A DNA stretch of 64,000 bases from Antrodiella citrinella (taxonomy: Eukaryota; Basidiomycota; Agaricomycetes; Polyporales; Steccherinaceae), in assembly GCA_004802725.1 (NCBI GenBank), contig SGPM01000039.1, positions 62,001-126,000 on the forward strand, read 5' to 3'. The position numbers and the translations under genes were made by a program. The notes under the pieces were generated by a model. That model saw only the letters and a list, made by a program, of their open reading frames with translations. It was not told the DNA's origin and searched no databases. Positions 20,465 through 32,400 of the stretch are shown here, piece after piece. Numbering within the stretch: position 1 is the first letter of the stretch; each line of letters starts with the position of its first letter.

Positions 20465-20988
20465 AAACTTGCAGTCACGATAGGGAACGTTGAAGCCAGA
20501 GTCTACGACTGGGCACGACCAGACATCAGGATTCCATGCAACATGCATACTCACATGCTCATGCGCACTCTACGTGTATACTGGATTTGTTATCACGCCG
20601 AAGATAGCGACCAGTCCTGCACACTCCGTGTCCGTCCGTGGCCGCGAGGAGTGCGTTAGGATCAGAAGTTCGGACCGGCCTTATGATATGCACCACTTCT
20701 TCTTCAATGAGATCATCTGGGAATATGACCGCGTTCAGATGGAAGAGCAGCGAAAAGAAGTTATGGTGGTGGAAAGGTGTGGTTAAAGGCCCGCGGAAGG
20801 GATAGAGGATTATAGAGATGTTGTACGTGTACCTCGCAAATTTAATCTGTTATGCTTGTGAATCGTTATGATACAGTGGTTGGGAAGAATTACAATGCAG
20901 ATACGTCTCAACGACATAGGGTAGTTTTATGAAAGGATTATGAGAACGCGAAGATGGAAAACGGCGTAGAACGGGCTGACACTCTCGA
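20465..20988. other. Region between two convergent genes, with one uncertain ORF
   Basis: A plus ORF at 20490-20786 has a protein-like second half (His-His-Phe-Phe-Phe-Asn-Glu-Ile-Ile-Trp-Glu-Tyr-Asp), but its first half and any partner exons are unclear. The rest looks like 3' flank sequence of genes on either side. Confidence 0.3.
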
Positions 20989-21645
20989 TTACGACCCAAC
21001 TACTGAATCCTTTTCGACAGTCTGAGAATGCACTTCAGTCTTTGTCTTCTTCGCACCCTTCAACGGTCCAGAAATTTCGTCGCGTTCGTACGAAGCTTCA
21101 CTTGCTTCAAGTCGCTCTTCTGCAATCAGGACCATGGGGGACTGTTTAGCGAATCAGACATACCGGACGGCTCAAGTACGCATACCATTGACGCCACTAG
21201 CGGGTGGGATTTGCTCGGATTCCACGGTGTGTCGCTCCTTCAAATATTTGATGGTGTGCTCGGTCATCTCAGAGGGGTGATTGTCTGAGCGGTCAGCCTA
21301 AGCACGCATGTGGATGAGCGACGACGCGAGGCGTGTGGAATTCCAGCGCTCACCTTGATATTAGCCTCCGACGCACTGGCAAGGTGTTGGTTCCACCCTG
21401 GGGCGTTCCGGATAGGCGCAGACGTCTTGTGTTGCTCTTTTCTGAGGTTTCGCTGCTTCTCTTGCTCAAGGACCTACTAGGAGCTCAGGAGCTGCACACG
21501 ATGCCGTTGTCGACCCACATACCTCTGGGTCGTTGTCGTGCATGGTGCTGGAGTAAAATCTGACTGCTGGCGACGACAACCTGCTCGTCGTCGCGGCTGT
21601 CGCTGCGAAGCGTTTGATTGCGGAACGTGTTACGAGGGAGTACAT
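20989..21645 (-). CDS. Small conserved fungal protein with mitochondrial presequence
   Basis: Four exons: ATG 21645, introns near 21523, 21352 and 21186, and stop TAA at 20989-20991. The N-terminus (Met-Tyr-Ser-Leu-Val-Thr-Arg-Ser-Ala-Ile-Lys-Arg-Phe-Ala) is basic and free of acidic residues up to Phe-Tyr-Ser-Ser, a classic mitochondrial presequence. The mature part is charged, with Asp-Asn-Asp-Pro-Glu-Val-Leu-Glu-Gln-Glu-Lys-Gln, then Ala-Pro-Gly-Trp-Asn-Gln-His-Leu-Ala-Ser-Ala-Ser-Glu-Ala, then Ser-Gly-Pro-Leu-Lys-Gly. I know this Ala-Pro-Gly-Trp-Asn...Ala-Ser-Glu-Ala pattern from many fungal hypothetical proteins of about 150-170 residues, but not its function. Confidence 0.75.
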
Positions 21646-22285
21646 TGTGTTGGTAGTAAGGAGGAGAGAAGCGCGGCCGCTGCTTTTGAGCGAGTGTAGC
21701 TCCTCTCTCACCACACCATGACGTCGACTCCTCCTTTCGTCATGCCGCGATCGGCGAACAGGCGCCCCGCCACACCGCCGTCCCGTTTTGGAAGGAAGCG
21801 TAGTTCAACAAGTCTTTACGCCGTACTATTTTCGAAGTTGATTCAATAATTTCCTACTGTGCAAATACAATTGGTATACAGGCACACTGACATCCTCTGA
21901 GGGTGTGATTGCGGCGTCGTCACTGAGCGACCAAGTAACAGTACACGTGACACGGGGTGAAATCGGTTTTAGCGCCCACTAACACTGGCAATCGCAGATT
22001 CGCTGACCTTGATTCCTCTGGTTGTTCAACGGCGACGTTGACCAACATCGTGGCACTCTCAATCCTTCTGTGCTGCAGCTCGTTCGTCTACTGATACATT
22101 CATCAGTGTCTGACATGCTTCATTCCTGCATTCCTCACGCAGAATCCATACTTTCAAGCCTGTCACCTCTGGAGTGGGCTGGCTATGGAACGTGAGTACA
22201 TTGGTCGCAAAGAAGTTGGATGTCTTACATTGGCGATATCTGATAGTCAAGCACCACCCTTGGACGTTTCCACTGTGAGTCGCTT
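21646..22285. other. Divergent promoter region
   Basis: Upstream sequence of the mitochondrial protein gene (minus) and the F-box gene (plus). The F-box gene may have a small extra 5' exon here, but I cannot fix one. Confidence 0.4.
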
Positions 22286-23968
22286 TTGCCAGAAGAGAAA
22301 TCGGAAATCCTCATTCGACAGCTTGGCTTGGACCTGAACCTTCAGCTGTCCCGTCTGGAGTCCCTTCTGGTATCTTCCCTGGCGATCATACGGACCATTC
22401 AAAACTCTGGTTCTCCTGTACATCGCCTCCCTTTGGAAGTGCTCGGTTTTGCTCTGGTCCCAGATCATGATGCATCACAGGACTTCAAGTCCCTTCCAGG
22501 CACATATCGCAAGCCAGAGAGCGTCCCCCCTCCACAGACTCTGGACAGCATCATGCATTTTCGCGTCATGAGACAGGTCTGCCGTCGTTGGCGACAAACA
22601 CTAGCTCATCATGTTCCATGGTGTACCGTCTATATCCAGGCGAACGCACGTTACGGCGATGCTCTTGTTGAGGACTTCTTCTCAAGGTCTAGTGCTCAGC
22701 CACTCAACGTCTTCATCCACACCCTCGTCGGACTGAAGGTAATCGCACAGCAATCCCGGCGATTGCAGCGTCTGCAGATAGACTGCACCATGTCTGGCGA
22801 TTTTGACGACATGGCCGTGCTTCAGCGCCCAGCACCGCTTCTCGAACGGTTCGAATTATTAGGTGGCGGATCAACCGATCCGTTGCCGGTCGTGTTCGCT
22901 GGACACACTCCGCGTCTTCACCGATTGAGCCTTTTGAAGGTTATTTCCTGGACAGGAAACCATTTTCTAGGCTTGACTCACCTACACATACAAGGTTGGA
23001 GTTTGAATGGGCAAGAGAGAGGGTCCGCACGCTTCGTGCATCTGTTGGAGTTGTTGCGAGAGAATTGCGCCAGTCTCGAAGCGCTTCACCTCTCTTGCCT
23101 TCATCCATGGCTTGATCCCAATGATTTGCCAACCACACGCCGTGATATCGTGCGCCTCAAGAAGCTACGGTTCATGTTTGTCACTGGCTGCTATGTGCCA
23201 CAAACCGTTTTTCTCTTCTCCCACCTCCTTCTCCCAGCTCAAGCAACACTCATAGTGACGGACGTTTTACGAAGCGGACATCCGGGGACTGTGTTCAGAT
23301 GTTTCTCCAACATTGGTGATCATTTCGGGAATCTAGTGGATCTTCGCTCGCTGAAAGTCGTGGGCACAACCGCTATCACCCATGGACCGTCTGGGTCGGT
23401 TGTAATCCAGGCTGACAGAAAGCCAGCGTATCGGGTTAAGGAGTTCTACGATGCGATCATTCTACTGCCGTCGGTTCAAACGATACACGACCTATGGCTG
23501 GAACTCCCTGCCGGCTGCGGAAGACTTGACACTGTCGATTGGATCACCATCTTCAACTCTGTACCGGCTTTACAGAAGTTACATCTGAAGGATATGCGTG
23601 TCGCGACACCGATCATCCTACAAGTACTTGCACGTCTCGACAACTCCTCTTTCGGTAGCTGCATGTTCTGCACCGATCTCCACAGCGTCTACATTGCGGG
23701 CGACGCCAAGGCAAGCCCTGGTCATCGATCAGCATATAGCAGCCTCCTCACCCTAGTAGGAACGCGCCACAGAAGCGGACAGCCGATACATGTTCAGCTA
23801 GGATGGGATGTTATCTGCACCACCTCGGAGATGAATAGACTCCGCCAGTATGCATCCGCCGTCGAGTGCAACGTTGGTGATCTGGACATGGTACTTCCTC
23901 GGGAAGTAGACGAAGGGCTGGATGACAATTTGTGGTTTGACTGGAGCAAGCACTGTCGCTTGGAATAG
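22286..23968 (+). CDS. F-box protein
   Basis: A single 560-codon open frame. After a helical head (residues about 1-40) comes an F-box: Val-His-Arg-Leu-Pro-Leu-Glu-Val-Leu-Gly-Phe at about 47-57, then Met-Arg-Gln-Val-Cys-Arg-Arg-Trp-Arg-Gln-Thr at about 94-104, with the intervening loop longer than usual. The remaining 450 residues are leucine-rich and irregular, as in the large Agaricomycete F-box/LRR family that arose by lineage-specific expansion. The F-box would bind Skp1 and place the protein in an SCF ubiquitin ligase; the target is unknown. The given start is the first ATG of the frame; a short upstream exon cannot be excluded. Confidence 0.8.
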   Translation: MPEEKSEILIRQLGLDLNLQLSRLESLLVSSLAIIRTIQNSGSPVHRLPLEVLGFALVPDHDASQDFKSLPGTYRKPESVPPPQTLDSIMHFRVMRQVCRRWRQTLAHHVPWCTVYIQANARYGDALVEDFFSRSSAQPLNVFIHTLVGLKVIAQQSRRLQRLQIDCTMSGDFDDMAVLQRPAPLLERFELLGGGSTDPLPVVFAGHTPRLHRLSLLKVISWTGNHFLGLTHLHIQGWSLNGQERGSARFVHLLELLRENCASLEALHLSCLHPWLDPNDLPTTRRDIVRLKKLRFMFVTGCYVPQTVFLFSHLLLPAQATLIVTDVLRSGHPGTVFRCFSNIGDHFGNLVDLRSLKVVGTTAITHGPSGSVVIQADRKPAYRVKEFYDAIILLPSVQTIHDLWLELPAGCGRLDTVDWITIFNSVPALQKLHLKDMRVATPIILQVLARLDNSSFGSCMFCTDLHSVYIAGDAKASPGHRSAYSSLLTLVGTRHRSGQPIHVQLGWDVICTTSEMNRLRQYASAVECNVGDLDMVLPREVDEGLDDNLWFDWSKHCRLE

Positions 23969-24269
23969 TCGTGTCACTGCATGTGTTTCACGACTCGGTT
24001 GTGGTGCGTGATCTTTCCCGGACCTTCTCTGAGTTTTCCACTGACCGTGACGGTCGTATGGTTTGGTCAGTCATCTAGATCGACGTCGGAACCAGCCCTA
24101 CTATTCAATCTTCTTACACCGAGGAATGCACTGTGCGCTCGTAAATTAGAAGGCTTTCGGCATTATCCTCAATTCCACTGTGGTCATCATGCAGTTCCGT
24201 TCCGTTCCATTCCATATAATACAGCTGCCAATTATATGCTACGACTTCATCTTACAGAAACGAGGTTGG

Positions 24270-27052
24270 TCATGGTGTGGCGACTAATTGCTGCAAGAGG
24301 ACTTCGGAAAACGCTCTGGTGACATTCCATACCTCTTTAGTGCGCCTGCGCGCGAACTTCAATGAATTTCTCCACTGGGCCATGTTCCTTAACTTGCCAA
24401 GTTTTTCGTTGTTGACGAGGATGGCCGCACGACGTGCAACGTACCAGGTTTCGCAGTCTATCGCCCAGTAACCGACATCCAAGCCGCCAGATCTCCAGAC
24501 GTTAGGTCTCGGCCACCATGATATGTCTTGCATATTGTCTGTGGGTGGTGATCAACGTAATTTGACTAAGAAGTGGGGTACATACCTGGGTCGGCCTTGT
24601 ATACACCGCATATCAAGTCGAGCTCTTGTGGGGAAAGAACGTCATCCCATAGTTCGGTCCCGTCACTCAAAAATTGCGGCATCGCCCCAAACTCTACGCA
24701 GTCTCTGCCTGGCCCGGCCAGCACTTGTCCGGATGCGTACTCGTAACCAAGAGCGTCCATAGCAATCCGCCATGTAATTCCACCGTGCAGCAATGCGGCG
24801 CGGCATGCATGCGTCTCTCTCAAAAACCTATTCCGCACATTGACGTAAGAGCAGAAGTCGACAGCCAAACCCTCGGAGCCACAGTGGTATCCCAGACTGA
24901 CGTTTCTCCAGGAAATGTAAGTATGATGTCGGAGTTCCTCGTCCAATGCATGCAGCGGGCGGGTTCGATATGTGTGAAATACGATGCCCCGCTTGAGAAG
25001 CTCGGTAGCGATGTCACGAATATGGGGTCCCCAGCCGTGACGGATGATGAGGAGAACGATTGTCGCTTCGTCTACAGTTAAGAACCATTCAACATCCCCA
25101 GGTTCGTCGGACTCGATGATGTAGCAGGGACCTTGACACACGCCAAATACGTCCCAGACATGTTCCGAATATGCCTTGGCGATAATCTTTAGTCTAGCTC
25201 CAGATCTTCGTACACGCTCAACGTCAAGGGCCGTAGGTTTCCGCTCAGGGTTTGTGGTATAGCGTTGCAATAGAGGATACAATGCAGGATCCGGTCTCGC
25301 TCGTGTCAGGCCGAGAATGGTCATGGCGAGCGATGGTGCCAAGAGGGCTTTGCCAGCTTCGTCTGGGAAAGAATCTGTGTGTAAACTGTGTAGGTATGAA
25401 AGCACATCTTCGACAGAGTCCGGGACAGGAGCCTCCCTGGCATTGGATTCGGTGACGTTGGCGATGTTCATCAGAACTGAGAGTGCTTTTGCGGAGTCGG
25501 ACATGGACGTGTTAGCCCCCAATTCCTCGACGACCTCCCCCGGCTCAGGCGTGCTGCTCCCCATATCCAAAACGTCGGCATCATCATCTGCCTCCGAGGC
25601 AGAGTCGTGCACAGACGCGCCTTCAGCATCCACGTCGTCCCAACGATCCGCATCGTCACCAAACTCCGAAGAGATGTCGAATTCATTGTAGAATTCGTCG
25701 TAGAGGCGTTGTCCGTTGCGATTTCGCCAATAGTCTTCCCATTGACTCTTGTCGATACACGTGCGGCTCCGGTAGCCCTCCACCCCTTCTACCGGCTCCC
25801 AGTAGAATATCTTCACCGACGAATCTGTCGAGGGCATGCGTTGTCCAGATGGCCCGTCATACATGAGCTTCTGCTTCTCTCGTGTATCCTTCTCTCGTGC
25901 GGACTCCACTTTGAGAAACTTGGCATGAGCAGCAGCACGACGCTTCATGAAGTCCTGGCAAAATTCTCCACGGTTTTGATAAGACATGGGATGAGGCTCG
26001 GGATATTTCTCCAGGGCTTCAAGGCGCAGGCGCCGCGTGATTTCTAAGTCCTCCTCAGATGGGGCAGGACCTGACGGTAGGGGAGGCGGTTCATAAGCTG
26101 GCGGAGGATACCGGAGAGCGTGTATGTGTGATGGGGATGGAATCAATGCTTTCGGTAGCTTCAAGGCATCCTCGGGCACTGTCTCCACGTCTCCGAACGG
26201 TAACCAAAAGGCGACCTTCGAGGACATGAGACATGGCAGGTCACAGATCCACTGTGACACCCATGAACCCGACTTATAGGGATAAACGAAGGCCCCAACA
26301 GGTCTACCATTATCCATCCATCCGCGTAGCAATTCGATCACTGAGATGGGGTATTACTTCGCGGCTAGATAGAGATCCCAACTCGAAGTCTTGCCAAGCA
26401 CGGACGTATTGAACTTGCAGATCAAGAACTTGATGTAGGCAAAAACGGCGATGAAGGCTTCGCGGGATTTCCATGCTGCTCGCTGAGCCGCACGAGAAGT
26501 GGAGAACTTCTTCTGATATCCATAATATCGAGGCCAGTAGACAGAAAGGTACAATGGCTGAGCTGCGAATACTGCTTTCTGCAACGTAGAGGCCACCGAG
26601 GCCAACACGTTCTCGAGAAGAACCCATTTCTCCTGGATGGATGGAGACAATGCATAGACTCCATGGGACCCCTCTACCGGATACGAATATTGGGAGTAGT
26701 CGAGATGGCGCAGTAATGGGTCCCTGCTGAACTGTGGATCTTCTGGGACGAGCGCAAGATAAAAATCGTTGTCGTATCGAAATTCGCGTCGGCGAAATAC
26801 CTTGACGTCCGGTAAGCCTGTATCTTCTGTGTCGAATTGGTGGAAGACCGGAAGAGGAGGGATATCGGTAGCATTGACCATGCTGTATACGACACCGTCG
26901 CGAAGGACGAATCTGACTGAGTAATCGGTGGCACGCTCGGCGTTTCCGTTTAGAGCATCTGTAAGTTATCCATGTCAGCAACGTATCAGGTCAAATGATA
27001 CGGTACGCGTACGTTCATTTGGAGATCGTTTTTCAGAATGCGATGTCTTCAT
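24270..27052 (-). pseudogene. Large unknown Agaricomycete protein with one in-frame stop codon
   Basis: Exon 1 is 27013-27052, exon 2 begins at 26958, and the last exon runs from about 24540 to stop 24270, joined through GTATGT...ACAG so that Lys-Ala-Asp-Pro continues to Ile-Ser-Trp-Trp-Pro-Arg-Pro. The long exon 2 is open in one frame over about 2.4 kb except for TAA at 26354-26356. On both sides the sequence is equally protein-like and in the same frame (Leu-Tyr-Leu-Ala-Ala-Lys, stop, Tyr-Pro-Ile-Ser-Val-Ile-Glu-Leu-Leu). No intron can remove the stop and keep frame. The product, about 880 residues, has an acidic Ser/Asp patch in the middle. I recognise the layout from multi-copy hypothetical proteins of this fungal class but know no function. 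It may be a recent pseudogene or a sequence error. Confidence 0.65.
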
Positions 27053-27659
27053 CAGTATATTGCACCTCTCAGAGTATACTACGAACCTGTATGACAGAGG
27101 GCGACGCGTTCATAAATAAGTTGATATAGAAAACAAGTAGAACGCAAACATACGTGTCTCCTCCTGCCAAAGTTCTTGGATATGAGGCGTCTAAGAACAG
27201 TATTTGCCAATGACAGTGACACCTGGCAAGACTGTGCTCTTCAGGTCGGAGTTCGAGTTCGTCGTGTATTTAAAGAAACACTCAGGAGTAGTGAAGAGTC
27301 TCTAATGTGATAAACACTGTAAGGCACGTTTTTGACATGCAGAGGGTAGTAAGTGAGGAGAACTCAGAAATAGCATGAACTAAGCCTCATCGCTGAGCAC
27401 TTCCTGTAAGTAAGTACCAGCGACCCTTGTATTATGGATAAGCTTGGATCCTTAGCCTCTTCAGATACTTCCCACTTTGCATTGATATCTGCACTACAGT
27501 TTTCAGGACTACATATGTTGCAAGCTGTAAGGCTGGGACTATCGGACATTCGATGTGCAAAGAGCAGACGTTCGTCCTTATTTTGTTCGTGTGATGATAC
27601 AACAGAATGTATAACACGTAATGTCAGGGGAAACTATGAGTGGGGTACACGATGACAGT
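27053..27659. other. Spacer between two minus-strand genes
   Basis: AT-richer than its surroundings, no recognisable gene. It contains the upstream region of the gene starting at 27052 and the 3' flank of ribosomal protein P0. Confidence 0.5.
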
Positions 27660-28885
27660 TTAGTCGAACAACCCAAAGCCCTACACATGTTCCATCAATG
27701 ACGTTCAGCCCGCGGACAAACACTGCAAACTCACCATATCATCGTCAGAGCCTTCCTCCTCCTCTTCCTTCTTCTCTTCAGCCGGAGCAGCGGCAGCGGC
27801 AGCTGGAGCATCTTCCGTGGCAATGGGGGCAGCAACAGCGAATGCATCGGGGTTCTCAAGGTACTCCTTAACCTTAAAAGAGAATCAAGATTGTAAGCAA
27901 CAGTGAAGACTTTCAATATATAGAAGGTTCATCAGGAAAAAATTTAACAGCATACGTCTTTCGACGCTCAGCATTTTCAGTGTATAATTATGAATGCATC
28001 TTTTGAACAAGGAGCTAAAGGCACCTCGATAAATCGTTACTCACCTTCTCGGCAGCCTCGAAGGTGTAGTCGGTTCCGATGGAGATAGCAAGGACGTTCT
28101 TGTACGAGTTGACAAGGGAGTGCACGACTGACACGAGAGTGGGGTAGTTCAGAGCCAAGGAGATAGAGGCAATGACGGTGATACCCGAGAAGAAGCGGTC
28201 CAAAAGTTCCTTCTCGGAGACATCGAGAACGTCGGGAGTGAAGACGTTGCCAGAATCGAAGATCTGGACAACCGTCATACCGTAAGTGAACGGCGAGATG
28301 TTCAACATGTTCAAGAGCGACGCCTCGGAAGGACCGACACGGGTACCGGCGGTGACGACCTGGACGTCGGAGACGATTTCGATGGTACCACGAGCAATCT
28401 TGGTGGGGATACCCAAAGCCTGGAAGAAGGAGGTCTTTCCGGGCTCCATACCTGTGTTACCAGCAGGGATAGAAACGTCCACGGTGGCAAAAGCACCTGC
28501 ACGAGCGGGGGCAGCAACCTTGTTGGCCTGGATAATTTCACGGATATCCTTGAGGTCATCGCCAGTGAAGACGAATCCGATGTTGCCCTTGACGTAGGGG
28601 AGGAGACGTTCGAAAGAAGGGTATTCGGCGAGGATGGAGCGGAGGGCGCGGCGGACCATGGTGTTCTTGCCCATCACAATGACAGCCTTTCCACGGAGGG
28701 AGACACGGATCTGATGCATCTGGTTCGAACCGACGTTATCAACATTGACGATGAAGATAGAGGCTAATGCCAGATGTTGTCAGTGCGAGTATATGGCTGG
28801 GACGGGGAGTGACCTCACGGAACTTGGCAACAAGCTCTTTGAGCTTGACGAAGTAGAGTTCCTTCTGCGCACGAGTGGCACCCAT
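27660..28885 (-). CDS. RPP0: 60S acidic ribosomal protein P0 (uL10)
   Basis: Four coding exons. ATG 28885 starts Met-Gly-Ala-Thr-Arg-Ala-Gln-Lys-Glu; the first splice gives [16 protein letters not shown]. Exon 2 holds the rRNA-binding L10 domain with Gly-Lys-Asn-Thr-Met. An Ala-rich hinge leads to the acidic tail, and the last exon is only Gly-Phe-Gly-Leu-Phe-Asp plus stop, completing the universal P-protein end that recruits translation GTPases. P0 anchors the P1/P2 stalk on the large subunit. Length is about 315 residues, as expected. A GTGAGT...TTAG intron also lies in the 5' leader at about 28900-28950. The gene is divergent from the PPR gene. Confidence 0.95.
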
Positions 28886-29454
28886 TGTGGATGTAGGTTC
28901 TAAGACAAATAATCAGTATTCACGCGCAGATGGAGTGGCGCGTACTCACAGGTGTATATGAGAATCGTAAAGTTGCGGGTCAATCAGTGCCTCCCTATTG
29001 GCCTCTGTTGTTTCGGTCAGTCGACGTGTTTTCCGACAGCGAGCAAGAGGGATCTGACATACCTGTGTGCCAATGGATTTTTCAAGGCGACTGGTCGTTG
29101 AGGGTGACTATGAGATTCGAATATTGTTCCCTTGTGACGGGCCTAGTGTGTGTACCAGTACCACATTTAAGGTTTGCGTCCTCTCGGCATTTACCGGATC
29201 CCCACCGTGAGGCTAAATCAGAGTCTGGTACAACCCGCGCTTCGTGTCACTGTCATGGTCAATGGTCATGGTCTTTGACTGTCACTAGCCTGCGTCTGAA
29301 TCTCCCTTCCTTACGGACGATACTTTTATCGGGCTGGAATTCCTCGACGTGCGCGATCCTTGTCACGCTACTGAGCGATAAAGAACAAGGACGAAGAGGC
29401 GCGTTACACGTTCAGTCCACGTACCACGTCGTCAACTAGGCACAGTGCCTTCCC
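28886..29454. promoter_or_regulatory. Divergent promoter of P0 and the PPR gene
   Basis: About 570 bases between two divergent start codons. It includes a probable 5'-leader intron of P0 (donor GTGAGT on the minus strand near 28951, acceptor TTAG near 28902). ORFs in it look accidental. Confidence 0.4.
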
Positions 29455-32400
29455 ATGCAATGTGGGTTGCTGAACCTCCGGTCAGCTGGCCAGCGCAATG
29501 CTCTGTCAGCATCATCCTTTCGGTGCATTCTAGTTGGTTCATTCATTTGAAATTGCTTGCCTGATCGATGCACGTTTGTTTGTAGAACCCGACATGCTGC
29601 ACAGTCTCGTATTAGTGCTCAAATCTCCACTCTGACACCCCCCGCCGCTGGCCAAATTAGTGAGGATCTGCAGCGAAAGCTTGAGCCGACGGCTTCGTTC
29701 ACGACGAATTCTGCTGCCAGTGGTCCTTCTAATGTGTCACCTACTCATCCGACATCCAGTTCCGAAGGATCCGGAGAGGCTCGATCGGTGGCCACTATAC
29801 CTTTTTGGCCCAGCCCTAACCGCAGGATACAAGCCCTCGGTATCATTTCCAACTTCCTCTCACCTAAGAACTTCATGTCGGAACAGCCAATGAAGCTCGC
29901 TTTGTCGACACTCTTCCAGCACTATAGGCTCATCCGTGGTCTTCCGAACCTTCACGATTTTGTTCACTCTCATTCTGACATGCTGATCGGGACGTTGGGC
30001 ACGCTGCTCACACGTACACCTGCTTGGGACAAAAATCTCAACATATTGGCTTCGCTCGTGCATTGTGATACACGGGATGTCCTCCCACGCTTCGTTCTCG
30101 AAGTAGCACACGACAAGAAGAAGTACCGTCACGGGTTCATTCCTGCAAACAGACATTGGAGACTAGCGGCGTTCGTGGAGGAGGTCAATCTTCAGCTGGA
30201 GAACACAGACCCGACGCGAAGTACGTCTTCATGATACTGTTTCTATTCCCGTACTCATTATTCGTCCAGAGTTCCATCGTAACATTAACCAGTCTGTTTG
30301 GCAAGCTCATAAACACTATCTCTATCTCCGGAACATGTCAAAAGCGCCGACGAGCCATGCTCCTTACCTCGAAGCTCTGTTGAAGGTATCCCGGTCAAAA
30401 TCAAATCCTGAACTGCGGAGACAATGTTGGGAAGAACTGCTACAACACATGTCTGCGATCTTGACGACTCACAAACATTTGTATCCACCCCTGCTGCCTC
30501 TTTTGTGGGAAGTAGTCCTAGACCCTCCCCTGGATATGAGTCCAGAGCAAACGAAGCTCTTGTCACACTCTTTCTGTCAAAGACTTGCGTTTCTGAGGGA
30601 CCGCAAATGGACATCTTCGCATTTGCTGTTTGTGACCTCGCCGGCCGAACGCTCCAGTTGGGATATTCGCAGCGTCGCTAGTGCCATTACAGACGCATTC
30701 TTTACCGAGGCAGACATTCCCAAACCTTTGAAGGAGTGGATCATTGAGGTGTCCCACACCGCTCACGACTCCTCCGACCCCTCGAGATCATATGACAATT
30801 TGAAACTGCTCTCGCTTGCTAGCGCATCTTCGTCGCTCTGGGCTCGCCGACAGTTATCGATTTCACACTCATCCTCATCCTCTCCCCTCGAAGCCGACTG
30901 GCGCGTCGTTTGCACCCTTGCAAGCTTGGAGCGCGAGTTTAACTCTGATGGTGTTCGCAACTGCGTCCCGCTGGTCTCGGCGATGGCTCATCAAACCGTA
31001 ACAGCTGTCGAGACAGCATGGCGAGATTGGGTTTCCTTCTCCACAGGTCCAAATTGTCGTCCCAGAATAGCCACTGCCGCCATCTTAGGCTCGTTCTTCC
31101 ATCTACTCAGTAAGACGGACAACATGGAACTGGTCGCAGCACTCTACGATCATTGCGTTCAACTCGAGCTCTTCACGCAGGATGGCCTATCTTCATCTTC
31201 AGAACTTCGGGAGCTCTTCGCCGAATATGTCATCGCTTACATTTCGTGTTCCCCTCAGAGTTTAGATCGCACGTTACACACAGTCATGACTGTATTGTCG
31301 GCCCTCCCGGCCTGGGAGCAGACTAATATCATGAACAAGGTCGTCCTGCGGTTCACTCGTCTCCCCGACACAGTGTTATCTGCTCAGCAACTTTATCGTA
31401 CGATGCAACAATACAACGTCGTCATCTCTTCGACCGTTGTGCGCAACGTCGCCCAAGCTCTCGCTCAAGCTAACCACTTGGAAGACGCGCTCACGTATAT
31501 CTCCGTCACCTCCGATACCCTGTCGCTCAACCTGAAGTTCGACGTCCTTGCCTCCATTCTCAAGGTCGTTGCGTACAATGAACGGGAGACGAATTCGAAG
31601 CTGGCACTGAATCACTCCTTCGCCTCGCAACTCGTCAAAATCATGGCGCATATCCTTGCCGCACACAAAGTCCCCTTGACATATCTTACTAACTGGGAAA
31701 AAAGCTTACAAGCTCTTGCTCGAGCATCCAATGCCTCTCACGTCGTCGCTATTGCGAAGGACCTGATGCGCGGTCACACGGAAAGCACTTTCCCCACTGT
31801 ATTTTGGACGTCGATCTTCCGGTCTCTCCTCAAACAACGCCACTTCAGAACATCGTCCCAGCTTCTCTCCCACCTTCAACTCTACGAACATTTCTACTCA
31901 AAAGAGACACAGCTCAAATGGAAAGACATGCTTCATCGTCATTTCTTGCGCAAGACTGCCGCCGATTCTACCAAGGTCTTCAAAGGGCTTGTCGCTCGAG
32001 ACGGAGGGCGGATGCACAAGCAGTCGAGGATGCGACCTCAGGCAGTGCTTACCCTCAGGCTGCCAAAGTTGCTGTTCATGATGGAAAGGCTAGAAGCAGA
32101 GCCATGCATCACGACGTGCAAGGCGTTGGTACGGGCTGGGAGAATCGAGGCTGCGAAGAGGCTGCGGCTGGAGATATTCGTGCGGATGCAGGAACAGGAT
32201 GCCGTGCAGGTTGCTGCCAACCAGAAACTGAAGTGGCCGAGTGCGGCGCAGATGCACACGATCTTGGGCAACCTGATTCTGGGTGCCGTCTCGCTCCCAT
32301 CTCGCCGCGGCAAACGGCGCGTCCAGAAGACACATTCTACGTTCGAAGAACTGGTTCGCGAGGGCGGCTTCGTTCCAGACAGGGTGTCCGTGAACATCTT

